DNA of 64,000 nucleotides from Desulfobacterales bacterium (lineage in GTDB: Bacteria > Desulfobacterota > Desulfobacteria > Desulfobacterales > JAQWFD01), in assembly GCA_028704555.1 (NCBI GenBank), contig JAQWFD010000003.1, positions 74,687 through 138,686 of the forward strand, given 5' to 3'. Under the pieces are notes generated by a model. It saw only the letters and a program-made list of their open reading frames with translations. It was not told the DNA's origin and made no database searches. A program made the translations under genes and the position numbers. Numbering within the stretch: position 1 is the stretch's first letter; each line of letters starts with the position of its first letter. This document shows, in pieces, positions 24,881-33,827 of this stretch.

Positions 24881-25432
24881 TTATATGAAGAGTTGAATTT
24901 TGCTGCTCTGGGCCTCTTCCAGAAATTTTGCTACGCCGCAGCTGGTCATGTCCGGGTAATCGATGAGTTCCTCTTTTCTGAATCCCATCAGGTTCATGGA
25001 CATATCGCAGACAAAGATCCGGACGCCCAGCTCACCGGCCATCTCAATCATCTGCTCCAGCGTTGCAACGTTTTTCTTTTTCATGAGCGATTTCATCATG
25101 GCTGTTCCCATGCCGCCCATGTTCATTTTGGAGAGTTTGACTTCGCAGGTTCCTTTGGGAAGCATTTTCCCGAACATCTTCCCCATAAAATCCTTTGCGG
25201 GCTCTTTTTTTTTAGTGTCTCTGAGGATAGGTGTTCCCCAGAACGTAAAAAACATGACGACATCCATTCCCATGGCGACAGCGCCGGTGGCGACAACAAA
25301 TGCCGCCAGAGCCTTGTCCAGATCGCCGCTGAATACGATCATCGACAGTTTATTTTCCGGAGCGGTCCGGGAAATGGAGTCGACCTGGGCCTTGAGCTGA
25401 TCAAATTGCTTCTGCAGTTCTTCCTGGTTCAT
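24881..25432 (-). CDS. DsrE/DsrF/DrsH-like (DsrE2-type) sulfur-transfer protein
   Basis: 183 residues. The first 25 residues form a helical lead (MNQEELQKQFDQLKAQVDSI). The DsrE fold begins at LSMIVFSGDLDKALAAFVVA, continues through DVVMFFTFWGTPILR and ends with IFVCDMSMNLMG (conserved Cys of the family) and the C-terminal MTSCGVAKFL. DsrE2 proteins are usually membrane-linked partners of TusA in sulfur relay; here hydrophobic, Met-rich segments (MNMGGMGTAMMKSLM) replace clear membrane helices. Start at AAGGGGG 4 bases before ATG. Its ATG overlaps the stop of the kinase remnant upstream (ATGA). Confidence 0.88.
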   Translation of the reverse strand: MNQEELQKQFDQLKAQVDSISRTAPENKLSMIVFSGDLDKALAAFVVATGAVAMGMDVVMFFTFWGTPILRDTKKKEPAKDFMGKMFGKMLPKGTCEVKLSKMNMGGMGTAMMKSLMKKKNVATLEQMIEMAGELGVRIFVCDMSMNLMGFRKEELIDYPDMTSCGVAKFLEEAQSSKIQLFI

Positions 25433-25777
25433 AGTTCCCCCTTGTGTGGTAGTCTTTTGTCCAGTGCCTGACGAATTGCGGTCGCCAGTTCATGCATTAA
25501 AACCGGTTTTAATAAATAGGTTCGAATGCCGGAATCTTTGATTTTCTCTTCCGTCACAGAACTGCTCGATAATTTCATCCCGGGCGTAACCCAGCCGGGT
25601 GCATACCACCTTGTTGACATCTAACATGTTAAGGTCAAAATTATGGACGGTCTGCAGTTGTCTCATCATTCCGGAATCATAGACGAAAAGCGCCAGCATG
25701 TAATCGGAAAATAATATCCAGAGGCATGCAAAAAAAGCATAAATAATGGTAACTTTTATAGGCGAAAGTTTTGTCAT
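25429..25777 (-). pseudogene. Collapsed hybrid sensor histidine kinase (TM, PAS and receiver scraps)
   Basis: From ATG 25777 the minus strand encodes MTKLSPIKVTIIYAFFACLW then ILFSDYMLALFV, the classic N-terminal membrane segment of a PAS-kinase family. It jumps to a PAS scrap (FDLNMLDVNKVVCTRLGY then ARDEII). After a frameshift it resumes as the end of a receiver domain (SVTEEKIKDSGIRTYLLKPV with the conserved Lys, then LATAIRQALDK). HisKA, HATPase and most of PAS/REC are gone, so at least two internal deletions reduced a gene of about 2-3 kb to 350 bp. The stop overlaps the dsrE-like start. Confidence 0.75.
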
Positions 25778-25861
25778 AAGCGGTTTATGCATCATCTCTG
25801 AACCGGCAGGCCGGATGCCCGGGAAGAAAGGAATTTGGGACCTGATCATCGTTTCAGCCAA

Positions 25862-25908
25862 GTTGTCCCGGACTCCGCAGCGACATGGCCGAAGTGATGA
25901 TCAAGCCC
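25862..25908 (+). repeat. Half copy of the MITE-like repeat
   Basis: It ends CATGGCCGAAGTGATGATCAA then GCCC, matching the right terminal repeat with two changes. The left part is lost. It lies just upstream of the kinase remnant and 36 bp beyond the stop of the hybrid kinase. Confidence 0.7.
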
Positions 25909-25943
25909 GGAATTATCGTAATTTATTCAATGGATTTTATTAT

Positions 25944-27647
25944 TCATCGAGTATGCAGCAGCATCTTCAGCTTTTTTGAGAGGTCTTCGATAAAAACCGG
26001 CTTTTGAATAAAGCCTTGCGCGCCTGCATCCAGAATTTTTTGTGCCGGACCTTCGATCGAATGACTGCTGCATACAATAACTTTGAGAGTTGGACGGAAT
26101 GCTTTGAGCAAAGGATAAATTTTAATCCCGCTCATATCCGGCAGGAAAACATCCAGAATGGCCAGGTCAATTTTCCCATCAAATGCTCTGGCCAAATAAA
26201 TGGCTTCATGCCCTGTATGGGTTTCAATAACATGGTATCCCAACTGGTTTAACAATTTTCGGAGTGTTTCGATCACCGCCGGATCATCTTCAATCAGCAG
26301 AATGGTGTGGGTTCCCTTGAACGGTTCGCTGTGTAATTTTTGCGTTTTTTCCTCCTCAACCTCACAAACCGCAGGGAAGTAAACACGCACGATGGTTCCG
26401 CGGTCTATTTCTGATTGAATGGATATCCAGCCGCCATGGTGTGTCACGATGCCATAAACTGCAGACAGGCCAAGTCCCCGGCCTAAAGATTTTGTTGTGA
26501 AAAACGGTTCAAATGCCCGTTTTCTGGTTTCTTCATCCATGCCCCTTCCGGTATCCTCAACTGTCAGACTGACATACGATCCGGGCAATAATCCCGAAAA
26601 AGCCATTGCATCTTCGTTCGTTATCAGTTCATTTCTGCAGGTGATTTTAATATGGCCTTCATTTTCGATGGTCTCTGCTGCGTTGAACAAAATGGCTGAA
26701 AAGGTCATCAGCAACTGGGGTAAATCCACCCGGATTTTTAAAATATCATCGGGCAGGCTCGTTTCTACACGGATGGACGGGGCAAGGGTGTGTTGCAGTG
26801 AGGGCAATGTATCGCGTACAAAAACACTGAGTGAAATATCTTTAGCCTCATATTTTCCTTTTTGGGCATATGCCACTAACTGGCTCGTCAGCTGTGCCAT
26901 TCGAGCAGCCGATTGCCTTATTGCGACGATATTTTTTGACGTATTCTCATTCTCTGGCAGTTGCATTTCAAGCAGGTCCGTGTTTCCCAGGATCGCAAAC
27001 AGGCCGTTATTGAACTGGTGGGCCATACCCCCAGCCAGTTTGGCTATGGCTTCTATTTTTTGCGCTTGCTGAAGTCGAGATTCAAGTGCCTTCTGTTCAG
27101 TGATATCACTGACGGCAATTCTGATTTGCTTAAGATCGCTGTCGTTTTCTTGAATAAGAACGCATTCCAGGTTCGTGTGGATGGAGCTGCCGGTATTTTT
27201 CACCAGCCTTAATCTGAAGGACTGAAAATGTTCGGAATTTAAAAGGCGCTGGCGATGAAGGTAGTAAGCATCCTGATCCTCACGCTGGATAAATCGACTG
27301 AACGGTTTTCCCACAACTTGTGATCGCTCCATTCCCACCAGCGTGGCGAAAGTCAGATTTGCCTCCTTAACCATTCCCTTTTCATTGACCGTCAGATAGC
27401 CCACTGGCGCAAAATCATACAGATGGAAATATCGATCCCGTGCCGCTTCCAGCTCCGTGTGGATGCGGCGCAGCTCTTCGTTCTGCATTTTTAACTCGAT
27501 CTGGTGCACGCAAAGCTCGTGGATTAGATTTGCCATGGCATTAGTTGACATTCCGGCAATATCTTCAGCGTCTGCAGGCGTTGTTTGGATCTGACTTTCG
27601 GCACGCTGCCTGAGTTCTGAGTTGACTAAAAAATTTTTGTCATTCAT
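25944..27647 (-). CDS. Hybrid histidine kinase: PAS, HisKA, HATPase, receiver
   Basis: 567 residues from ATG 27647 (GGAG 5 bases upstream). A helical lead is followed by a PAS domain (about 75-185, VGYLTVNEKGMVKEANLTFA). The H-box is GGMAHQFNNGLFAILGNTDL. HATPase boxes follow: N-box region ILFNAAETIEN, G1 VEDTGRGM, F-box FEPFFTTK, G2 GRGLGLSAVYGIV. The receiver (about 445-565) has EDD, phosphoacceptor Asp in LAILDVFLPDMSG, and Lys in FIQKPVFIEDL. There are no membrane helices, so it is a cytoplasmic kinase. It starts inside the 3' end of the CheB-CheR gene (13-bp overlap), implying a coupled pair. Confidence 0.9.
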   Translation of the reverse strand: MNDKNFLVNSELRQRAESQIQTTPADAEDIAGMSTNAMANLIHELCVHQIELKMQNEELRRIHTELEAARDRYFHLYDFAPVGYLTVNEKGMVKEANLTFATLVGMERSQVVGKPFSRFIQREDQDAYYLHRQRLLNSEHFQSFRLRLVKNTGSSIHTNLECVLIQENDSDLKQIRIAVSDITEQKALESRLQQAQKIEAIAKLAGGMAHQFNNGLFAILGNTDLLEMQLPENENTSKNIVAIRQSAARMAQLTSQLVAYAQKGKYEAKDISLSVFVRDTLPSLQHTLAPSIRVETSLPDDILKIRVDLPQLLMTFSAILFNAAETIENEGHIKITCRNELITNEDAMAFSGLLPGSYVSLTVEDTGRGMDEETRKRAFEPFFTTKSLGRGLGLSAVYGIVTHHGGWISIQSEIDRGTIVRVYFPAVCEVEEEKTQKLHSEPFKGTHTILLIEDDPAVIETLRKLLNQLGYHVIETHTGHEAIYLARAFDGKIDLAILDVFLPDMSGIKIYPLLKAFRPTLKVIVCSSHSIEGPAQKILDAGAQGFIQKPVFIEDLSKKLKMLLHTR

Positions 27648-27658
27648 TTCGGCTCCAA

Positions 27659-30580
27659 TTAATCTGCGGGCAGCCACGCCAGATCCCGCTCTGTAGTCGC
27701 AAATTCAATCGGCTGGCCGCTTTCGTCGGTCAGTAGTGTGGCAGTGAGCCAGATATCTAAAAGTTTGCCGTCCTTTGTCAGCCGCCGGGTTTTGAGTGCC
27801 TGCACGGTGTCACCCTTTTTGAGCTTGTCCATGAAGGCTTTTTCCGCTTTGAGTTCCTCCCCGGGAATAAGTTTTTCGATATTCATTTTTTGTGCTTCAA
27901 ATTGGGTCCAGCCATACATTTTTTCGGCCCCTTTGTTCCAGGCCAGAATACGCCCCTTAAAATCCCGTACCGTAATGGCATCATTGGAATCCTCCAGAAT
28001 AGTAGCCAAACGTCGGATTTTATCGGCTTGTTTGACCCTGTGGATATTCATCACCGTCATCACTACGCCGGCAATGACATTTTCGCCGGTTCGATACGGC
28101 ATAATCTTCAGGGCATGCCAAATTCCGTCTTTGGACAACATTTCCGTTTCCAGGGTATTCAGATCTCTGAGGACTTTTTTGGCATGTTCAGCAAGATCGA
28201 CCCCCGGAAAGCTGGTGGTAAGGTCGCTTAAGGGCCTGCCGATATCGGTTGTGATCAGTTTGATGATCCGGGCCGCCGCCGGCGTGTAGCGCTTGATATT
28301 CAGGCGGGTGTCCATAAAGATGGTGGCAATTTCGGTCGCGGCCATGAGATTGTTCATGTCGTCACTGGCCTTGGAAAGTTCATCCACTTTGTTTTGAAGT
28401 TCTGAATTGACCGTGGACAGCTCTTCATTGGTCGATTGAAGTTCCTCCCTGGATGTTTCCAGTTCCTCATTCGCGCTTTGCAGTTCCTCATTGACCGACT
28501 GCATCTCTTCGTTGTTTGAGGTGAGTTCCTCGTTTGAAGTCTCCAGCTCCTCGATGGTGGCCTGAAGATATTCACGGGTTGATTGCAGCTCCTGTTCCAG
28601 TTGGTGTATTGAGGGATCCTTGATTTTTTTTCCGGGTTCCGGCCGCAGGTGCTCATCCGGCAGACATTCAGGTGCCGTTGTCTCAAAGAGGACAAGCAGA
28701 AGACCCGGGGGCAGTCCTTCATCGGTCACAGGACTGATCGATATGTCAACCATACAGCAGGCGTTGTTATATTTGACCCGGACGCTCTTGCAGTCGATGC
28801 GCTTATTTCCCCGGGCCGCCTTGTGAAGCGCGGTCGTCAGTTTGTATTTGAGATCCTCCCGGGCCATTTTTAAAATATTGAAACTGGGCTTGCCCTCTGG
28901 CGGGACGAGGAATTTTTCTGTCTGACCGACAAATTGGAGGATCTCATATTTGTTATCGATCAAAACCCCCGCGGGTGCGTATTCGCTGAGAATCGCTTTT
29001 TCGGTTACGGCCTGGAAATCGGTTGTCATCGGCTTTCTTACACGGTCATCAGGTTCGCGCTTATCTTGATTATCATACGTGATCTTTTTTTGATAATCGA
29101 TGATTCCTTCCCTGAAACTTTCCCTGCGTTGAAAGAGCTTTAATTGGGTGTTCAGCGGCTGAAATAAATCGGTAAATTCGCCGATGGCCTCAGAGTTGCC
29201 CAAAAATAAAATCCCTTGCGGATTCAATGTATAATGAAACAGCGGGATGATTTTTTTTTGAAGCGGATGGTTCAGATAAATCATCAGGTTGCGGCAGCTC
29301 ACCAGATCCAGTCGTGAAAAGGGCGGGTCCCTGATGATGCTTTGCAGAGAAAAAATGATCATATCCCGGATTTGTTTTTTGATTCTGAAAACATCGTCGT
29401 CTTTTTTGAAAAATTTATCTAAACGCTCTTTGGAAATATCGGTGGCGATGTTATCCGGGAACACGCCCTTGCGGGCGGTTTCGATGGCGGCTTCATCGAT
29501 ATCCGTGGCAAAAATCTGTATATTGAGATATGTCTTCAGCTTTTCCATCACCTCTGAGAAAATCATGGCCAGCGAATAGGCTTCTTCTCCGGTCGAACAC
29601 CCCACAACCCAGCAGCGAAGCGTTTCGTTTGATTTTCTGCCTTTCAGTAATTGGGGAAGCACCTTTTGTTCGAGCACCTGATAGGCTTCCGGGTCTCTGA
29701 AAAAGCGGGTTACGCCGATCACCAGATCTTTGAAGAGCGCATGGATTTCGAGGGGATTTTTCTGCATGTACATGATGTAGTCAGACAACTTGTCGATCTG
29801 GTGAACAGCCAGGCGGCGTTCGATCCGCCGGTGGATGGTGGTTTGTTTGTATTGTGAAAAATCGTGACCGGTGGCGCTGCGGATCAGGGCAAAAACTTTC
29901 TGGAGATCGTGTTGAATGCCGGACTCAGCAACGTTGATCTTGCCGGGCGACTTTAAAAATGGGTGCTTGACATAGCTGATCAACGCTTTGGGCATCTTTT
30001 CCACCGGAAGGACTAAATCGACCAGGCCGGTTCCGATGGCGCTCTTGGGCATCCCGTCGTATTTGGCCGTGTTGGGATCCTGGGCCATGACCATGCCGCC
30101 TTCACCCTTGATGGCCTTGATACCCAGCGTCCCGTCCGAGGCTGTTCCTGAAACAATGATGCCGATCGCCTTTTCTTTCAGGTCCTCCGACAGAGATCGG
30201 AAAAAAAAATCAATCGGCATGTTGATCGCGCTGCTTTTAACCGGCTCCATCAGATGAAGGCTGCGATTGAAAACGGCCACGTTTTTATTGGGCGGGTTGA
30301 GATAGACGCAATTGGGTTTAAGGGCCGTGCCGTCTTCGATCTCACTGACGGTCATCCGGGTATGCTTTGCCAGGAGCGAAGCCATGATGCTTTTGAAATT
30401 CGGACTGAGGTGCTGGATGATCACAAAGGCAATGTCGGCTTCAGGCGGCATGTTGGAAAAAAAAACTTCAAGGGTTTCCAGACCACCGGCAGAAGCACCG
30501 ATGCCGACAATCGGGAAGCTGGCGTGTTTATTGGAAGATTTTTTTTTGGAAGGTGGAGTTTCATCCCCATTGGTTGACAT
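27659..30580 (-). CDS. CheB-CheR-PAS fusion protein
   Basis: 973 residues. The CheB methylesterase domain (about 20-210) has VGIGASAGGLETL (catalytic Ser), IIQHLSPNF (His) and SGTASDGTLG (Asp), without the usual N-terminal receiver. The CheR methyltransferase (about 235-495) has CWVVGCSTGEEAYSLA and IFATDIDEAAIETA. A long coiled coil (about 640-735) is built of near-identical SNEELQSxNEEL heptads. Two PAS domains follow (about 740-860 and 860-965). Such fusions act in two-component signalling rather than classical chemotaxis. It overlaps the downstream hybrid kinase by 13 bases, which suggests that it feeds or modifies that kinase. No chemoreceptor is nearby. Confidence 0.92.
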   Translation of the reverse strand: MSTNGDETPPSKKKSSNKHASFPIVGIGASAGGLETLEVFFSNMPPEADIAFVIIQHLSPNFKSIMASLLAKHTRMTVSEIEDGTALKPNCVYLNPPNKNVAVFNRSLHLMEPVKSSAINMPIDFFFRSLSEDLKEKAIGIIVSGTASDGTLGIKAIKGEGGMVMAQDPNTAKYDGMPKSAIGTGLVDLVLPVEKMPKALISYVKHPFLKSPGKINVAESGIQHDLQKVFALIRSATGHDFSQYKQTTIHRRIERRLAVHQIDKLSDYIMYMQKNPLEIHALFKDLVIGVTRFFRDPEAYQVLEQKVLPQLLKGRKSNETLRCWVVGCSTGEEAYSLAMIFSEVMEKLKTYLNIQIFATDIDEAAIETARKGVFPDNIATDISKERLDKFFKKDDDVFRIKKQIRDMIIFSLQSIIRDPPFSRLDLVSCRNLMIYLNHPLQKKIIPLFHYTLNPQGILFLGNSEAIGEFTDLFQPLNTQLKLFQRRESFREGIIDYQKKITYDNQDKREPDDRVRKPMTTDFQAVTEKAILSEYAPAGVLIDNKYEILQFVGQTEKFLVPPEGKPSFNILKMAREDLKYKLTTALHKAARGNKRIDCKSVRVKYNNACCMVDISISPVTDEGLPPGLLLVLFETTAPECLPDEHLRPEPGKKIKDPSIHQLEQELQSTREYLQATIEELETSNEELTSNNEEMQSVNEELQSANEELETSREELQSTNEELSTVNSELQNKVDELSKASDDMNNLMAATEIATIFMDTRLNIKRYTPAAARIIKLITTDIGRPLSDLTTSFPGVDLAEHAKKVLRDLNTLETEMLSKDGIWHALKIMPYRTGENVIAGVVMTVMNIHRVKQADKIRRLATILEDSNDAITVRDFKGRILAWNKGAEKMYGWTQFEAQKMNIEKLIPGEELKAEKAFMDKLKKGDTVQALKTRRLTKDGKLLDIWLTATLLTDESGQPIEFATTERDLAWLPAD

Positions 30581-31008
30581 CGCCAGTGCCTTTCCGGTTG
30601 AAAAATTAGTATGTTATACTTGATAGATTCTTTTGTAAAAAGACAAATCAGCCCGTAAAATTTATTTTTTTCGAAGCTCCGAAGCTGATGGGGTGGTAAA
30701 TCATCAGGTTGTTTTGCATATCAATACGTAAGTAATATTTCAAAAGAGAAAATTGTAGGGAAAAAGTTGAATAGAGAAGTATTTTCTGTTTACTATGTTT
30801 TAAATCTAACACAATTCATATTTTTTTCAACCGGATTTTTCTGGCCTTGTTCTTCCGGAAACAGGCGGGCTGATGACTCGGCTTTATACGATAAAACAGA
30901 CTTTTTTAGCAAAACAGGTTGATTACAGAAGCAAAATGGCATAACTATACAACCGATGGCCTGAATTTGGGCCATAATGATTTGATTTTTTACGGGGACG
31001 TTACATTT
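30581..31008. other. AT-rich divergent intergenic region
   Basis: About 430 bp between divergent genes (CheB-CheR leftward, NUDIX rightward). It should contain both promoters, but no confident boxes or operators could be picked. Confidence 0.45.
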
Positions 31009-31545
31009 ATGAACTATTGCAGCAATTGCGGTGCTCGGGTAACATTCAAAGTTCCTCCGGGTGATGAGCGAAAACGATATGTCTGTGATGTTTGCAACAC
31101 CATCTATTATGAAAATCCAAAAGTGGTCGTGGGCTGTATACCGCAGTGGGAAGACAAGGTCCTGTTATGTCGCCGTTCCATAGAACCCCGTTATGGGAAA
31201 TGGACCCTGCCGGCCGGTTATATGGAAAACGGAGAAACCGTATCCGAAGGGGCGAAACGCGAGGTTCTGGAAGAAGCCGGGACGCAGGTACATATCATTT
31301 CCCTGTACGGATTGTATAACCTGTCATCCATCAATCAGATTTATATAATTTTTCTGGCACGGATGATTAATGATAATTTCAGCCCCGGCAGTGAAAGCCT
31401 GGATGCCAGGTTATTTGACAGAAATGAAATCCCGTGGGATGAACTTGCGTTTATCCCGATTCAAGATACCCTTCGGCAATATATCAACGATTGGCCCAGC
31501 GGGAAATTTCCGTTTCACATGACCGATATCACATTGGAAAAATAA
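31009..31545 (+). CDS. Zinc-ribbon NUDIX hydrolase
   Basis: 178 residues from ATG 31009 (GGGGA upstream), where the protein starts cleanly with MNYCSNCGARV. Two CxxC knuckles (CSNCG, CDVCN) form a zinc ribbon. The NUDIX box begins GYMENGETVSEGAKREVL and continues EEAGT, keeping all catalytic residues. This layout resembles NADH pyrophosphatase NudC and related zinc-ribbon NUDIX proteins, but the NudC SQPWPFPxS motif is absent. The substrate is a nucleoside diphosphate derivative of unknown kind. Confidence 0.88.
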   Translation: MNYCSNCGARVTFKVPPGDERKRYVCDVCNTIYYENPKVVVGCIPQWEDKVLLCRRSIEPRYGKWTLPAGYMENGETVSEGAKREVLEEAGTQVHIISLYGLYNLSSINQIYIIFLARMINDNFSPGSESLDARLFDRNEIPWDELAFIPIQDTLRQYINDWPSGKFPFHMTDITLEK

Positions 31546-31659
31546 CTTCTCTTTGCCGACGACCCCAAAAATTACAACCGTGGACAGGGGCAGATTCGGC
31601 CGTTTGTCCTGAGGAAAAAACCCCGTTATTTTGTCTGTGCAGCTATGGGGGAAAGAACA

Positions 31660-31893
31660 TCACGGCTTCTGCGTTTGAATATCCAGTTCCGCAAGTCGGT
31701 CTCTGGCAAATACAGCAAATTCGCTGTCCGGGTATTTCTGCAGGATTTCTTCATACAGCCGGCGGGCATGTTCCGGATTCTGCTGTATTTCTTCCAGTTT
31801 TGCGGTTTCATACAGCTCTTCCGCCTGAGTGGTGCATGATGCCGTAAGCGCCAGGGATATCAGCATAACCAAAATGAGAACGATCCGTTTCAC
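31660..31893 (-). CDS. Small lipoprotein with TPR-like helices
   Basis: 77 residues from a GTG start with AGGAGG 4 bases upstream. Type II signal peptide with lipobox LTASC (Cys20). The mature part (AEELYETAKLEEIQQNPEHA and RRLYEEILQKYPDSEFA) is a single TPR/Sel1-like helical hairpin with a YPDS turn, as in BamD/YbgF-type outer-membrane assembly lipoproteins. Too short to name. It is convergent with the NUDIX gene and divergent from the TolC operon. Confidence 0.75.
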   Translation of the reverse strand: MKRIVLILVMLISLALTASCTTQAEELYETAKLEEIQQNPEHARRLYEEILQKYPDSEFAVFARDRLAELDIQTQKP

Positions 31894-32118
31894 AGGTCCT
31901 CCTTTGAATATATAGGAAGGAATCGATCTGGTAAGTGTTTAAAAACAGGTTGCCTTGATTGCAGTTAAATTCATGACATATTCATAATATAGTCCCGCTG
32001 GATAAGCAATATCAATGTCCGGTTATGGGCCCGGGACAGTATTGTAAAATCCGGAATGATCGTGTACGGAATATCAGTCAACTGGCGTCTGTTTGATTGA
32101 TTTCCGGAGAAATGTTCC

Positions 32119-33777
32119 ATGCCGTTTGAGCGGATAAAGCATATGACACGATACGTCACGACCGGCCGGATCGTACTGATCGGCCTGATTATTCTGGGTT
32201 CTGCAGGGTGCGCTGCCACACATTACCGTGAAAGTGCCGACCGGCAGGTATACGGGATATTAAACAAAATTCACAGCGAATTTTACGATTCGGCACAGCA
32301 ATATGACATTGAACAGCTGCCCCGTGATCCACTCAAGGATCTTTTTCAATCTCCGGCCCCGCTGATGGAGATACCCGCAGCGATGCAACGGTTTTCCACC
32401 CCTGCCTTGATCATATCTCTTGAAAAAGCCTTTGAAATCGCGACCTGGCATAACCGGGAATATCAGAGCCGAAAGGAAGATGTTTACCTGACGGCGCTGT
32501 CTCTGACCGAGCAGCAGAATGAATTTTCCAGTCAGTTTGGCGGTCTGATATCCGGCCTCTGGACGGCAACCGGCGATGATGAATCCCTGACTGCTGAAGG
32601 CGGGCTGAGCATCAGCCGTCTGCTCAGGACCGGGGCGTCCATTGGTATTGATTTAAGCACCGAATTTCTGCGGTATCTGACGGGAGACCCCCGCCGGACG
32701 ATTTCTTCGATTCTGGCGGTCGGCATCATTCAGCCGCTCTGGAGAGGTGCCGGAGAAACGATCGCGACGGAAAATATGAAACAGGCGGAACGAAATGTGA
32801 TCTATGACATAAGATCGCTTGCACGGTTCAGAAAAACCTTTATTGTCGATATCGCATCTTCTCATTTCCGGATACTCCAGCAGCGGGCGGTTGTGCGTAA
32901 TGAACGGCAGAATTACCTGAACCTGATCGTAGCCGGAGACCGGGCACAGATGATGGCAAAGGCAGGGCGTCTGCCGGAATTTCAGTCGGATCAGGCCATA
33001 CAGGATCAGCTGCGAGCCATGGATCGGTGGACCCGGGCGGTAAAAACGTACTATGAATTGCTGGATAATTATAAACTGGAGCTCGGACTTTCAATAGATG
33101 CCAACGTGGATCTGGACGATGCCGATCTTGAAAAGCTGGTTCGCATCGGCATCCAGCATACGGATATTGTGCTTGAACGCTCGGTGGCGATGGCGCTTGA
33201 GTTCCGGCAGGATTTAAAAAACAGCAATGATCAGCTCGAAGATGCCAGACGTAAAATAGAGGTGGCTGCAAACAGCCTCGGGCCTGATATTAATTTGACT
33301 TTCGACGCCAGTGTGCCCAGCCGGCCGCAGACGCATCCGGCTGAACTTCGCTTTGACGATGCGGCATGGAATGCCGGTATCGATGTGGATCTTCCTCTGG
33401 AGCGGCTTTCGGAGCGCAATGATTACCGGCGGGCGTTGATCGCATATGAACGGGCAAAAAGAATCTTGGGTCTGAAAACAGATGAAGTCAGACTTGAAGT
33501 GACCGATGCGTGGCGAGCCCTGCTGCAGGCCCGGGAAAGCTATGATATCCAGCTCAGCAGCGTCAAACTGGCACAGCAGCGGGTTGACAGCACAACCCTG
33601 CTGCTTCAGGCAGGTCGTGCCGATACCCGGGATCTTCTGGAATCTCAGGCGGCGCTGGTAGAGGCACAAAATGCCCTGGTTCGCGCGCTGATGGATCATA
33701 CGATCGCGCGGCTGCAATTTTATCGGGACACCGGCGCGTTGAAACCTGACAATAATATTCTGGACAGTGTGTATTAA
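32119..33777 (+). CDS. TolC-family outer-membrane efflux lipoprotein
   Basis: 552 residues. Signal peptide with lipobox (ILGSAGC), possibly starting at the internal ATG (MTRYVTTGR, 32143). Two OEP repeats form the tunnel: ISLEKAFEIATWHNREYQSR near residue 100 and DVDLPLERLSERNDYRRALI near 425. The second half shows the diagnostic SVKLAQQRVDSTTLLLQAGR then ADTRDLLESQAALVEAQNAL. It forms the outer-membrane exit duct of a tripartite exporter. Followed at 50 bp by the adaptor, then ATPase and permease genes, all on the same strand. Confidence 0.88.
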   Translation: MPFERIKHMTRYVTTGRIVLIGLIILGSAGCAATHYRESADRQVYGILNKIHSEFYDSAQQYDIEQLPRDPLKDLFQSPAPLMEIPAAMQRFSTPALIISLEKAFEIATWHNREYQSRKEDVYLTALSLTEQQNEFSSQFGGLISGLWTATGDDESLTAEGGLSISRLLRTGASIGIDLSTEFLRYLTGDPRRTISSILAVGIIQPLWRGAGETIATENMKQAERNVIYDIRSLARFRKTFIVDIASSHFRILQQRAVVRNERQNYLNLIVAGDRAQMMAKAGRLPEFQSDQAIQDQLRAMDRWTRAVKTYYELLDNYKLELGLSIDANVDLDDADLEKLVRIGIQHTDIVLERSVAMALEFRQDLKNSNDQLEDARRKIEVAANSLGPDINLTFDASVPSRPQTHPAELRFDDAAWNAGIDVDLPLERLSERNDYRRALIAYERAKRILGLKTDEVRLEVTDAWRALLQARESYDIQLSSVKLAQQRVDSTTLLLQAGRADTRDLLESQAALVEAQNALVRALMDHTIARLQFYRDTGALKPDNNILDSVY

Positions 33778-33827
33778 CCATCCCTGATGTGGCCGAAAGA
33801 TGAAAATTTCGATTGAGGTCCGACAAG

